DNA of 64,000 bases from positions 221,646 through 285,645 of the forward strand of contig NZ_JAHNZO010000006.1 of NCBI RefSeq assembly GCF_018998565.1, in the 5' to 3' direction. This DNA comes from Paenibacillus oleatilyticus. GTDB lineage: Bacteria; Bacillota; Bacilli; Paenibacillales; NBRC-103111. The notes under the pieces were generated by a model. The model was not told the DNA's origin. It did not search any database and was given only the letters and a program-made list of their open reading frames with translations. Both the position numbers and the translations under genes were made by a program. Below, piece after piece: positions 1-7,692 of this stretch; position 1 is the first letter of the stretch; each line of letters starts with the position of its first letter.

Positions 1-840
1 AATGAAAATTTATTGTCATATGGTAAAAGAGTGTTTGGAAATTATCGTGTTTGCATTAACGAGGTGGCAAGTAGCAAGAAACAGTATCAATTGTCTAAGA
101 AAGATATGGCTGAAATTGATAACCAACTATCAAAGAGTCAAAGACAGATTGGTGAGGTAGTTAATTTAGGTCAACTATGTATGAGTACATATTGGGATTC
201 TCTTACAAGTGGAAAGCTAGAGGAGATCCAGCAAAGAGAATTATTAAAAAAGATTGATGTTATGACAGTTTTAAGTGGAATTTGTATTGATCTTGCTAAA
301 AAAATGTTTGACATTAACATTAAATCAGAAATAGATTTTGTTAAAAAAACCAAACAATTAAAAACTGATAAACCATTGTTTTGGATATACGTGAGCAAAA
401 ATAAAGATGTGAAAACAACTAAATATAATTGTCCAATGGATTGCCTTGACGATATCATGTCAAACTTGAAAAATGCTATTCATAGAAAAAATATAAATCT
501 AAAAGAACTACTGGTAAAAGGAAAGATAAAGGATGGTGATAGAAAACAAATAGAGAAAATCACTAAATACGTAGAAGAAATGTGTAAAAAAATTAATGCT
601 GTTTATGCTGGCAGCCTTGAAAAAGAAGAAAAAGAAGTCTTTGTTGATTCTGTAGTAAACTATTATAGGTTTTATATAGAAAAATTAAAAATTAGTCCAA
701 GTACTATGTGTGCAATTTTATTAAAAATATCGGATCATAAAAATGATAAAATTGCTATAAGAATGATGAGTATACTACATAAAACAAACCCTGAGAAATT
801 TATTAACACATTTAAAACAAAAAACTCCACACTTTTATAG
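1..840 (+). CDS. C-terminal part of a YonO-like single-subunit RNA polymerase (partial)
   Basis: The frame is open to the window edge, so only the last ~279 residues are visible; the catalytic DxDGD region would lie upstream. The visible part has the arrangement seen after the catalytic motif in the RNA-dependent-RNA-polymerase/YonO superfamily: an IGEVVNLGQL segment, then YWDSLTSGK, then a helix ending LSGICIDLAKK, which parallels the family pattern of a conserved Gly/Asn, an Asp and a small-residue-xxxD-xxK motif. In SPbeta, yonO (a DNA-dependent RNA polymerase for late phage genes) precedes the HU gene yonN, and an HU gene follows here. The role would be transcription of the downstream late genes. 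The assignment is by motif pattern plus synteny; the active site cannot be checked in this window. Confidence 0.6.
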   Translation, partial: NENLLSYGKRVFGNYRVCINEVASSKKQYQLSKKDMAEIDNQLSKSQRQIGEVVNLGQLCMSTYWDSLTSGKLEEIQQRELLKKIDVMTVLSGICIDLAKKMFDINIKSEIDFVKKTKQLKTDKPLFWIYVSKNKDVKTTKYNCPMDCLDDIMSNLKNAIHRKNINLKELLVKGKIKDGDRKQIEKITKYVEEMCKKINAVYAGSLEKEEKEVFVDSVVNYYRFYIEKLKISPSTMCAILLKISDHKNDKIAIRMMSILHKTNPEKFINTFKTKNSTLL

Positions 841-984
841 ATTAAATATGCAATTTTCCTATATATAATAAGGGTTTTTAAGAGCAGCAAATTATCTTCA
901 TATGGAAAGGGTGGTTGAGTACAGAGGTACCGTAATTGTCCTACGAAAGGCTATAGGCCAAGTAGTAGCAACTACCTTTTCAAA

Positions 985-1014
985 TTGATACAATCTAAAT
1001 CTGCAAAATACAAT
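985..1014 (+). promoter_or_regulatory. Candidate sigma-A-type promoter for the HU gene
   Basis: TTGATA at 985-990 and TACAAT at 1009-1014 are separated by 18 bp, each one mismatch from consensus, about 25 bp before the HU start codon. The rest of the 841-1038 gap contains a short inverted repeat (GTAGT/ACTAC near 962-976) and no convincing gene. Confidence 0.45.
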
Positions 1015-1038
1015 ACATATTTAAAGGGGAGTTAAAAA

Positions 1039-1359
1039 ATGAACAAGCAAGAACTAGTTAACCGAGTAGTTGAAAAAACAGGACTGACCAAGAAAGACGC
1101 AACCTCTGTTGTGGAAGCTGTATTTACAACAATCAATGAAACTCTTGTTACAGGTGAAGAAGTATCTATCACAGGCCACGGTAAATATGCAGTACGTGAA
1201 CGTGCGGCTCGTACAGGTGTAAATCCACTTTTACTCAAGGAGCTAAAAGAAAAAGGTGTTGACCCTGAAACTGCAAAAGCACAAGCAAGCATCCAAATTG
1301 AAGCATCTAAAACCGTTAGTTGGAAACCAGCAAAAGCGGTAAAAGAAATGTTTAAATAA
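1039..1359 (+). CDS. HU-family DNA-binding protein with enlarged beta-arm
   Basis: A 106-residue histone-like protein. Residues 1-52 follow the HU helical dimerisation core (MNKQELVNRVVEKTGLTKKD, then GEEVSITGHGKYAVRERAAR). The C-terminus has the usual SKTVSWKPAKAVKE motif. Between them, where HU normally has a short arm tip of the RNPxTGE type, there is a longer segment (about residues 59-86, with a leucine-rich stretch near LLLKELKEKG), making the protein about 16 residues longer than typical HU. It should bind and bend DNA non-specifically and may compact phage DNA or assist late transcription. A strong ribosome binding site (AAGGGGAG) precedes the ATG, and a terminator-like hairpin follows. 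The position matches yonN of SPbeta. Confidence 0.9.
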   Translation: MNKQELVNRVVEKTGLTKKDATSVVEAVFTTINETLVTGEEVSITGHGKYAVRERAARTGVNPLLLKELKEKGVDPETAKAQASIQIEASKTVSWKPAKAVKEMFK

Positions 1360-1389
1360 TTTGAGTACGATTATGTACACGTAATACAC

Positions 1390-1426
1390 AAGGGGGCAGT
1401 TGTTTCGACTGCTCCTTTGAATTTTA
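1390..1426 (+). terminator. Terminator-like hairpin after the HU gene
   Basis: An imperfect stem (AAGGGGGCAGT with ACTGCTCCTTT) around a 7-nt loop, followed by a T-containing tail (GAATTTTA). Probably Rho-independent termination or attenuation between HU and the next gene. Confidence 0.6.
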
Positions 1427-1478
1427 TAAAAAATTATACATATTTATTATTATATATAAAATATGAAGGAAGTGTTTT

Positions 1479-1679
1479 ATGGCTGAGCTAACAAAATCAT
1501 ATGCTGCGAAGGGCGTTCTTTCTACATTAGAATGTACTCTCACCGAGGTAACAAAAAAAGGCACATTTACACACGACTTTGGAGCAGCACTTCGAGAATT
1601 CGAAGGACAGGATATTACTTTATCTATCACTTTGAAAGAAAAGGTAACACCAATTGACTCCGAAAGCACTGGAGATTAA
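1479..1679 (+). CDS. YonK-like small phage protein
   Basis: A 66-residue protein with a ribosome binding site (AAGGAAG) 6-7 bases before the ATG. Length, position right after the HU gene and the pattern of a short beta region (AKGVLSTLECTLTEV) then a Tyr/Phe-rich turn (GTFTHDFGAALREFEG) and a final strand (DITLSITLKEK) resemble SPbeta YonK, a small oligomeric protein of unknown function encoded at the same place. It is separated by only 2 bp from the downstream phosphoesterase gene, so the two are co-translated or at least co-transcribed. The function is unknown; the YonK identification rests on recalled family features and synteny. Confidence 0.6.
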   Translation: MAELTKSYAAKGVLSTLECTLTEVTKKGTFTHDFGAALREFEGQDITLSITLKEKVTPIDSESTGD

Positions 1680-1681
1680 AC

Positions 1682-2992
1682 ATGAATGATCAACTTCTTC
1701 AACTTGGTATTAAGAAACGAAACAAAGAAATCTCAATGAGTTGGCAGGAGATTGCCGATAAACACAGCGATGGTCTTTTCATAAATGGAGAAACATTTCG
1801 CTGCTGGGTAAAGGATCAACTTCGAAAAAAAGGTGAATTGAAACCCCTCCTTCCCACAAAAAATGATACAGTATCCCAAGGTAATAAGTTATTGGAACCA
1901 TATGGTACGAAGTTAGAAATACATAAGGATGGAACTCAATCCAGTGATAAACTGCTTGAATTGTCCTCTGAGCAATCAAAAGATGTAAACTATCTTCTCA
2001 ACGCACATGGATATGATACTAATTGCTGGGAACTAATTTCAGCTAAAAATAGCATTTGGAATGTACATAACAACCAAGGCGGAGTAAAAACACTCTATTC
2101 AAGCAGAATATCAGTCAAACCTATTTCAAATGGCATATCTGAGGAGCAAATAAAAGAATTTCTATTCAGTTTAAGCAAACAATATCAAAGTCCTGTTCAT
2201 ACCCCTACAAACTATAGCTATGATGGGAAAATGCTCGAACTAAATATTGCTGACTTACATCTTGGTAAACTCTGCTGGAACGGCGATTCTGGAGACACAT
2301 ACAATTATGAAATTGCAAAGGAAAGGTTCTTTTATATTATAAATGATGTTTTGACACGTACAAAGCATTACAAATTGAATAAGATACTTTTCATTTGGAG
2401 CAATGATTTCTTTCATTATGACTCTACAAACGTTACAACAACTGCTGGCACAAGACAAGACAGTGATTTAAGATGGCAGCAAATGTTTAAAATAGGTGCT
2501 GAATTACTTGTCAAGGCCATTGATCTATGTAGCCAATTTGCTCCTGTTGAGACAATGTATATAGGTTCAAATCATGATAAAATGGCAAGTTATTATGTAA
2601 CAGAATACCTCTATGCTTGGTATCGAAATAATCCAAATGTTTCCGTAAGTAATGATCCAAAATCACGAAAATACATCGAATTTGGCAAGTGTCTGATCGG
2701 TTTTAGTCACGGTCATGCCGAAGGTAAAAGAGCTGGTAAGTTAATGTCGATTGAGGCAAGAGAAGCTTGGGGAAGAACGTTGTACCATGAATTTCATGCT
2801 GGACACTTTCATTCAGAAAAAGCCGTGATTGAAGAAAACGGAGTCATTGTTAGATACGTAAGTTCCCCTACTGGAACAGATAATTGGCATTTTGATTCTG
2901 GCTATGTCGGTGCTATCCAAAAGTCAATGAGTTTTGTTTGGGACAAGGAATTTGGTCTAACCGATATTCTAAATACAACCATAGTACGCTAA
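1682..2992 (+). CDS. Metallophosphoesterase with N-terminal helix-turn-helix (YonJ-like)
   Basis: A 436-residue protein. Residues 1-60 look like a helix-turn-helix (SWQEIADKHSDG, then NGETFRCWVKDQLRK). Residues 185-430 carry calcineurin-like phosphoesterase signatures: D191-L-H193, a WSNDFFH segment (N241, D242, H245) in place of GDxxD, SNHD at 296-299 (the GNHE/D box), H343-G-H345 and GHFH near 374-377. These would bind two metal ions for phosphodiester or phosphomonoester hydrolysis. The HTH suggests a DNA substrate, such as genome processing or recombination in late infection, but this is inference. It ends just before a terminator, closing the HU-YonK-phosphoesterase unit; SPbeta has a similar gene at this position. 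Confidence 0.8.
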   Translation: MNDQLLQLGIKKRNKEISMSWQEIADKHSDGLFINGETFRCWVKDQLRKKGELKPLLPTKNDTVSQGNKLLEPYGTKLEIHKDGTQSSDKLLELSSEQSKDVNYLLNAHGYDTNCWELISAKNSIWNVHNNQGGVKTLYSSRISVKPISNGISEEQIKEFLFSLSKQYQSPVHTPTNYSYDGKMLELNIADLHLGKLCWNGDSGDTYNYEIAKERFFYIINDVLTRTKHYKLNKILFIWSNDFFHYDSTNVTTTAGTRQDSDLRWQQMFKIGAELLVKAIDLCSQFAPVETMYIGSNHDKMASYYVTEYLYAWYRNNPNVSVSNDPKSRKYIEFGKCLIGFSHGHAEGKRAGKLMSIEAREAWGRTLYHEFHAGHFHSEKAVIEENGVIVRYVSSPTGTDNWHFDSGYVGAIQKSMSFVWDKEFGLTDILNTTIVR

Positions 2993-3008
2993 TATTTTAC
3001 CCCTCCCC

Positions 3009-3031
3009 CACTCTATCCAAAGAGTGTTTTT
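3009..3031 (+). terminator. Rho-independent terminator
   Basis: CACTCT/AGAGTG stem (3009-3014, 3021-3026) with a 6-nt loop and five T residues, 17 bp after the phosphoesterase stop codon. Confidence 0.75.
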
Positions 3032-3058
3032 GTGTTTGATAATGAAAGGTGAATTGAT

Positions 3059-3169
3059 ATGTTATATGCAATAAAAGTGGAGAAAACGGTGATCGTTGAC
3101 CAATTTTATAGTGTCGTAAAGGTTGAGGATGAACTTGAAATTATTCGAGAGATTCTATCTAGGCGATAA
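3059..3169 (+). CDS. Small phage protein (36 aa), function unknown
   Basis: An ATG with a preceding AAAGGTG ribosome binding site opens a 36-codon frame that starts MLYAIKVEKTVIVDQFYSVV and has an acidic then basic C-terminal helix ending LSRR. It sits alone between two terminators, so it has its own short transcript or depends on readthrough. No family is recognised. Coding status is supported only by the ribosome binding site, codon use like the neighbours and its placement between terminators. Confidence 0.5.
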   Translation: MLYAIKVEKTVIVDQFYSVVKVEDELEIIREILSRR

Positions 3170-3208
3170 AACTCTCATTTTATTCGATTATAAACTTATA
3201 AACTAGAC

Positions 3209-3236
3209 AGACTCACCTCTTTTGGTGGGTCTTTTT
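3209..3236 (+). terminator. Rho-independent terminator
   Basis: AGACTCACC (3209-3217) pairs with GGTGGGTCT (3224-3232, one G-T pair), followed by TTTTT. It ends the short transcript of the 36-residue ORF. Confidence 0.8.
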
Positions 3237-3249
3237 GGTTTGCAAGTTT

Positions 3250-3319
3250 AATGGTGTGGAGACTATGTTGAATAGTCGGCAAAAAGAACGCACTCCCCGT
3301 TTTAGTCTGCACCATTTTT
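3250..3319 (+). other. Structured leader with mutually exclusive hairpins
   Basis: AATGGTG (3250-3256) plus AGACTA (3260-3265) can pair with TAGTCT (3303-3308) plus CACCATT (3310-3316), giving a long stem followed by a T run, terminator-like. Alternatively GACTA (3261-3265) can pair with the nearby TAGTC (3273-3277). The element lies between the previous terminator and the packaging module, so it could act as an attenuator or small RNA. No protein-coding frame was seen in 3237-3391. Confidence 0.35.
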
Positions 3320-3391
3320 ATAACTTTACAAGGGAGTTCTCCTTATAAAAAACTATTGTGCTTGACCTGTACCATATTTGGGGTGAAAAAA

Positions 3392-4279
3392 ATGACCACA
3401 AGAAAAAAAGAATTAAATAAGAATGTTGAGAAAATTACATGTCTTAAGTGTAGCAAATCAAGAATGCCTTCTACTCAAAACTTTTATGTGAATACTCATC
3501 CATTGTTTTCCTCTGAAAAACTGATGGTTTGTAAAGAGTGTATTAATGAATATATCGGAGATAAAAACTCTAGTGGTTATGTAGGTCGTGTAAAACTCGT
3601 CCTTTCACTACTTGATAAGCCATTCCTAATTGATCAATGGGAAGAAAGGGATAAAGATTGGAGCAAGTATATTCCTCTAATTAGTTCTTTCCCACAATAC
3701 AAAGGCATGACATTTGCTCATAGTGTATTCGAGCATGTTGAAAGCAATTACTCACAAGTAAATTATGATGATAGTAATGCTTGCATAAATGATTATGACT
3801 TGAATCCTGATGCTCAAATTAGATGGAAAGGTTTCAAAAAAGATAAAATACTTGAATTAGAGAATTTTTATCAGGAACTTATTTCGACATATGAGCACAG
3901 CACTCCAATTCAAAGAAATCTTTATAGAAACATTGCAATTACTCAAATTCAAGCTAATGAAGCAATTGCTAGTACAGATCATAAGAAATACAAAGAGTTA
4001 ATGGACACTCTTAGCAAGTTGATGAATGATGCAAATATAAAGCCTGTACAAGAAACAGGTGCGGAAGCAAACGGTATCTCCTCATTTGGTGAGTTCATAA
4101 AGATGGTTGAAGAAACAGAGCCTATCCCCGAACCAAGAGATGAGTTCAAAGATGTTGATGGGATTAGTAGATATATTGATAAGTGGTTTCTACATCACAT
4201 GAAAAGATTCTTAGGTATTTCAAATGAAACTATGGAGGAATTTGATCAGAAGAAGCACGAAAATAAGAAAGAAGATTGA
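3392..4279 (+). CDS. Putative small terminase-like protein with zinc finger
   Basis: The start is placed at the ATG (3392) with GGGGTG upstream, giving 295 residues; an earlier in-frame ATG at 3356 has no good ribosome binding site. The N-terminus has a four-cysteine zinc-finger pattern (CLKCSK near residue 20 and CKECINEY near 50), followed by a mostly helical body and a charged C-terminus (KKHENKKED). It ends 5 bp before the large terminase gene, the usual place for the DNA-recognition (small) terminase subunit, and SPbeta has a protein of similar size here. The small-terminase role is inferred from position only; the zinc finger would suit DNA binding. Confidence 0.55.
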   Translation: MTTRKKELNKNVEKITCLKCSKSRMPSTQNFYVNTHPLFSSEKLMVCKECINEYIGDKNSSGYVGRVKLVLSLLDKPFLIDQWEERDKDWSKYIPLISSFPQYKGMTFAHSVFEHVESNYSQVNYDDSNACINDYDLNPDAQIRWKGFKKDKILELENFYQELISTYEHSTPIQRNLYRNIAITQIQANEAIASTDHKKYKELMDTLSKLMNDANIKPVQETGAEANGISSFGEFIKMVEETEPIPEPRDEFKDVDGISRYIDKWFLHHMKRFLGISNETMEEFDQKKHENKKED

Positions 4280-4284
4280 TATGA

Positions 4285-6111
4285 ATGGCAAAAAACTTTC
4301 AAGTTAATCGAAACAAAAAAAAAGAATTGAATATTTATGAAAAAAAGAAGCAAGTAAATAATCAGACTGAAAATTTATCTAAAGATCAAAAATTAAGAAA
4401 TGGAATTAAGTTGTGGGCTTCATTTTACAGAAACAACATACACAGATACATCGAGGATTACTTTGGAGTTCGTCTTCATACTTTTCAAAAAATAATTCTG
4501 TTTCTTATTAGCAAAAACTCGTTCTTTCTTTGGTGGGCTAGTCGAGGAATAGGTAAATCTTTTATTGTTGCTCTTTACTGTTTGGCAATGGCATCTTTAA
4601 AACCCGGAATACCAATTGTTGTGGCGAGTGGCACAAAAAATCAGGCCAGAGCAGTAATCACTTTAAAGATCGATAAAGAACTAAGATTGAAATATCCAAA
4701 TATAGCAAGGGAAATAAAACAAGTTAAAACAGGAGCAGATGAATGTGTGGTTATTTTGCATAATGGCAGCACTATATCTGCTGTTGCCAGCAATGATAAT
4801 GCACGTGGCTATAGAGCTGCAATTTTGATCAACGACGAATTTAGACTAATCAAAGAAGATGTAATAACTCGCGTCCTCCGCCCATTTCTAAACTATGTGA
4901 GAACACCAAAATTTCTAAGTCTTCCCGAGTATAAGGGGAGACAAAAAGAGTTTATTAAATATGAGGAAACACAAGAAGTATATATATCATCTGCATGGTA
5001 CACATCACATTGGAGTTATGAAAAATTTAAAGCCTTTCTCGAATCCATGGTGCGAGGAAGAGATTATTTTACTTGTGCCTTTCCATATCAGTTAGCACTT
5101 CATCATGGATTATTGTCTGAAAAACGAGTTGAGCAGATGAGAACAGAAGATGATTTGGACTCTATAGGCTGGCAGATGGAAATGGATACACTGCCTTACG
5201 GAGCTGCCGAAAATGCTTTTTTCAAAATAAATGATATTGAAAGATGTAGAACTATTGTTAGACCATTCTATCCTACAGATAAATATACCTTTATTGAAAA
5301 TCGAGAAAAATCAAAATCCAGAGGCAAGAAATCTAATACTGGCCTAGATAAACAGATTGGCGAGATTCGACTTGTATCAATGGACGTTGCTCTAATGAAA
5401 GGTAATGATAATGACAATACCATTTTCACTTGCATGCGTCTACTGCCTGATGGAACTAATTATATAAGGCAAGTTCCATATATTGAGAGCATGCATGGAG
5501 TCCACTCTGAAGATCAAGCTATTAGGCTTAAACAGTTATTTTATGATTTTGAAGCTGATTATGTTGTAATGGATACAGCAGGAAGCGGTATGTCTATTTA
5601 TGATTACTGTTCCAGAATTCTTTATGATAATGATCGTGATATTGAATATTCACCTTGGACGGCCATCAATAATGAGGAAATGAAAGATCGCGTTGTTGAT
5701 CCAAATGCATTGCCAGTAGTTTATTCAATGAAAGTCGTCAAAGCAGAGGTCAACCATGAAATAGCAGTTTGGCTTAAAACAGCTTTTGAAAAAAGATTAA
5801 TCAGACTTCTTGTAAACGATGCAGAAGGAAAAGAGTATTTAATTGAAAAACAAGACCTTATGAATAAAAACTCGTATGAGCACGCTATGTTATTAAAGCC
5901 GTATGTTCAAACAACAGCATTAATTAATGAGTTGATTAACCTTGAATCAGAAGTGAAAAACGGATTTATTAAAGTACATGAAAAAGGTCGTTCTACAAAG
6001 GACCGTTACAGCAGTCTTGGTTACGCAAATTATATTGCCAGATTATTGGAGCAAGAGAACCTTCAAAAAAAAGAGGACAACTCAAATATTTTAGACTATC
6101 TGTTTGTCTAG
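4285..6111 (+). CDS. Phage terminase large subunit
   Basis: A 608-residue packaging ATPase-nuclease. The Walker A-like motif WASRGIGKS lies at residues 84-92, and the Walker B-like ILINDEF at 179-185 has the acidic pair D183/E184. The C-terminal RNase H-fold nuclease carries acidic residues in VSMDVALMKGNDND (D366 and the following acids) and VVMDTAGSG (D429). The enzyme cuts concatemeric phage DNA and pumps it into the prohead through the portal encoded next. The N-terminal 40 residues are very lysine/asparagine rich. The gene overlaps nothing and sits tightly between the putative small terminase and the portal. Length fits large-terminase families of big siphophages; it corresponds in order to SPbeta yonF. 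Confidence 0.9.
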   Translation: MAKNFQVNRNKKKELNIYEKKKQVNNQTENLSKDQKLRNGIKLWASFYRNNIHRYIEDYFGVRLHTFQKIILFLISKNSFFLWWASRGIGKSFIVALYCLAMASLKPGIPIVVASGTKNQARAVITLKIDKELRLKYPNIAREIKQVKTGADECVVILHNGSTISAVASNDNARGYRAAILINDEFRLIKEDVITRVLRPFLNYVRTPKFLSLPEYKGRQKEFIKYEETQEVYISSAWYTSHWSYEKFKAFLESMVRGRDYFTCAFPYQLALHHGLLSEKRVEQMRTEDDLDSIGWQMEMDTLPYGAAENAFFKINDIERCRTIVRPFYPTDKYTFIENREKSKSRGKKSNTGLDKQIGEIRLVSMDVALMKGNDNDNTIFTCMRLLPDGTNYIRQVPYIESMHGVHSEDQAIRLKQLFYDFEADYVVMDTAGSGMSIYDYCSRILYDNDRDIEYSPWTAINNEEMKDRVVDPNALPVVYSMKVVKAEVNHEIAVWLKTAFEKRLIRLLVNDAEGKEYLIEKQDLMNKNSYEHAMLLKPYVQTTALINELINLESEVKNGFIKVHEKGRSTKDRYSSLGYANYIARLLEQENLQKKEDNSNILDYLFV

Positions 6112-6136
6112 ACTTATTTATGGAAGGAGTTGAGAT

Positions 6137-7681
6137 ATGCCCAGAGGTCGCCCACCAAAAAAGGATTTAAAAAAACAGGAGCAGAACACAGAAAACGAAC
6201 AGCAAGATTATTTTATGCAGTTTTCTAGATCTTTTCAGAATGCAATTGGTTCTTCAATGTTTTATAATAGTCCTTTTATTCAAAATGAAATTCTTAAGAA
6301 CATTAACATGACTCCTCATAAGCTTAATCGTGATGAGGTAGAAAAGTTAGTCGCTAATCCAAAAGCAAATGAAAAAGCGATTCGGGATTTGGCGCAATAC
6401 CTTGAGAACTATATCATGCATTTCAAACGATTAGTTTTTCATTATGGTAGTATACTGACATTTGATTATTATTTACTTCCTACTAATGCCGATGAGGACG
6501 ATAAGAAATCTAATGCATACAAAAAAAGTTATAATAAAGCTTTTGATTGGCTTGAAAAATTTCATATAAAAGAAACACTAGCCAACATCATGAGAATGTT
6601 AGTTCTTGAAGATGCAAAGTTTTATTATTTACGTGAAAGTGAAGCAAGAATATCTCTTCAAGAAATGCCCTCTGATTGGTGTAAAATAGTTGCAAAAACT
6701 GATTTCGGGTATCAGTACTCATTTAACATGATGTACTTTTTACAGACAGGTGTAAATTTAGATGATTATGCTCCTGAGTTCAAGGAATACTTTACTGAAT
6801 ATTCATCAAAAGAGGAATATAAGAATCGCGCACCATATTGGATAGATTTAGATCCAGTAAAGGCTCCAGTTTTCAAATTTGATGAAAATAGAGCAGGCAT
6901 CCTCCCTCCACTCATGGGGATCTTTATTGATAGCACAGAAATTGCAACATACAAGGAATTGCTTAAAACAAAAACAAAGTTAGAAGTATGGAAAATACTT
7001 TTAAGTAAAATACCAATGCACAACGATGGAAAAGGTCCTCAAGCTAAGAACAATTTTGCAATTGATGCTGACACTGCCGCTAAATTTAACAGTATCATTC
7101 AATCCGCTGTTCCTGAAGGTGTAAAGTCTATAGTTACTCCATTTGATAGTGAAGCTGTTGACTTTGACCAATCTCAAAGTAAAAACAGTATAGTGGGTGT
7201 TGGTGAAGAAATGTTCTATAAATCTGCTGGTACCTCCCCCATTCTGTTTGGGGAGAAAAACACAACAGGAAGTGGAATTAAAGCATCAATTGAAACAGAT
7301 GAATCATTTGTATTGCATATGTATCGAGAATTCGAGAGGTTCCTCAATATTCAGCTAAAAAGAGTTACAGGAAGGTTTAGATTTAAAGTTGTTTTTCCAG
7401 ACATTACATTCTTTAATCGTAAGGATAAGATTGAGGAATACTTGAAGGTCAGTCAATATGGTATGCCTGTATCTCTTTTAGCATGTGCTCTTGGATTAAA
7501 TCAAAGAGACTTGGTGAATCTATTAGAATTTGAATCAATTCTAAAGATACACGATAAACTCAAACCACTTGTTTCTTCTCATACTCAAAATGGAAATGAG
7601 AACAGTGGACGCCCAAAACAAAATAAGTTGACTGATGCTGGAGAACAAACAAGAGATATTGATGCAAACCAAAATCGTTAG
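6137..7681 (+). CDS. Phage portal protein
   Basis: A 514-residue protein directly after the large terminase, with a strong ribosome binding site (GGAAGGAG). A basic start (MPRGRPPKKDLKKQ) leads to a helical region, a central segment (YYLRESEARISLQEMPSDWCKIV) typical of the portal wing, and a GTSPILFGEKNTTGSGIKAS segment followed by a long helix, as in the stem/crown part of portal proteins. The C-terminus is polar and low-complexity. Portals form the dodecameric ring at the capsid vertex through which DNA enters and to which the connector proteins bind. The call rests on these features plus its position between terminase and protease-scaffold; it matches SPbeta yonE in order. Confidence 0.8.
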   Translation: MPRGRPPKKDLKKQEQNTENEQQDYFMQFSRSFQNAIGSSMFYNSPFIQNEILKNINMTPHKLNRDEVEKLVANPKANEKAIRDLAQYLENYIMHFKRLVFHYGSILTFDYYLLPTNADEDDKKSNAYKKSYNKAFDWLEKFHIKETLANIMRMLVLEDAKFYYLRESEARISLQEMPSDWCKIVAKTDFGYQYSFNMMYFLQTGVNLDDYAPEFKEYFTEYSSKEEYKNRAPYWIDLDPVKAPVFKFDENRAGILPPLMGIFIDSTEIATYKELLKTKTKLEVWKILLSKIPMHNDGKGPQAKNNFAIDADTAAKFNSIIQSAVPEGVKSIVTPFDSEAVDFDQSQSKNSIVGVGEEMFYKSAGTSPILFGEKNTTGSGIKASIETDESFVLHMYREFERFLNIQLKRVTGRFRFKVVFPDITFFNRKDKIEEYLKVSQYGMPVSLLACALGLNQRDLVNLLEFESILKIHDKLKPLVSSHTQNGNENSGRPKQNKLTDAGEQTRDIDANQNR

Positions 7682-7692
7682 GAGGTGATAAT

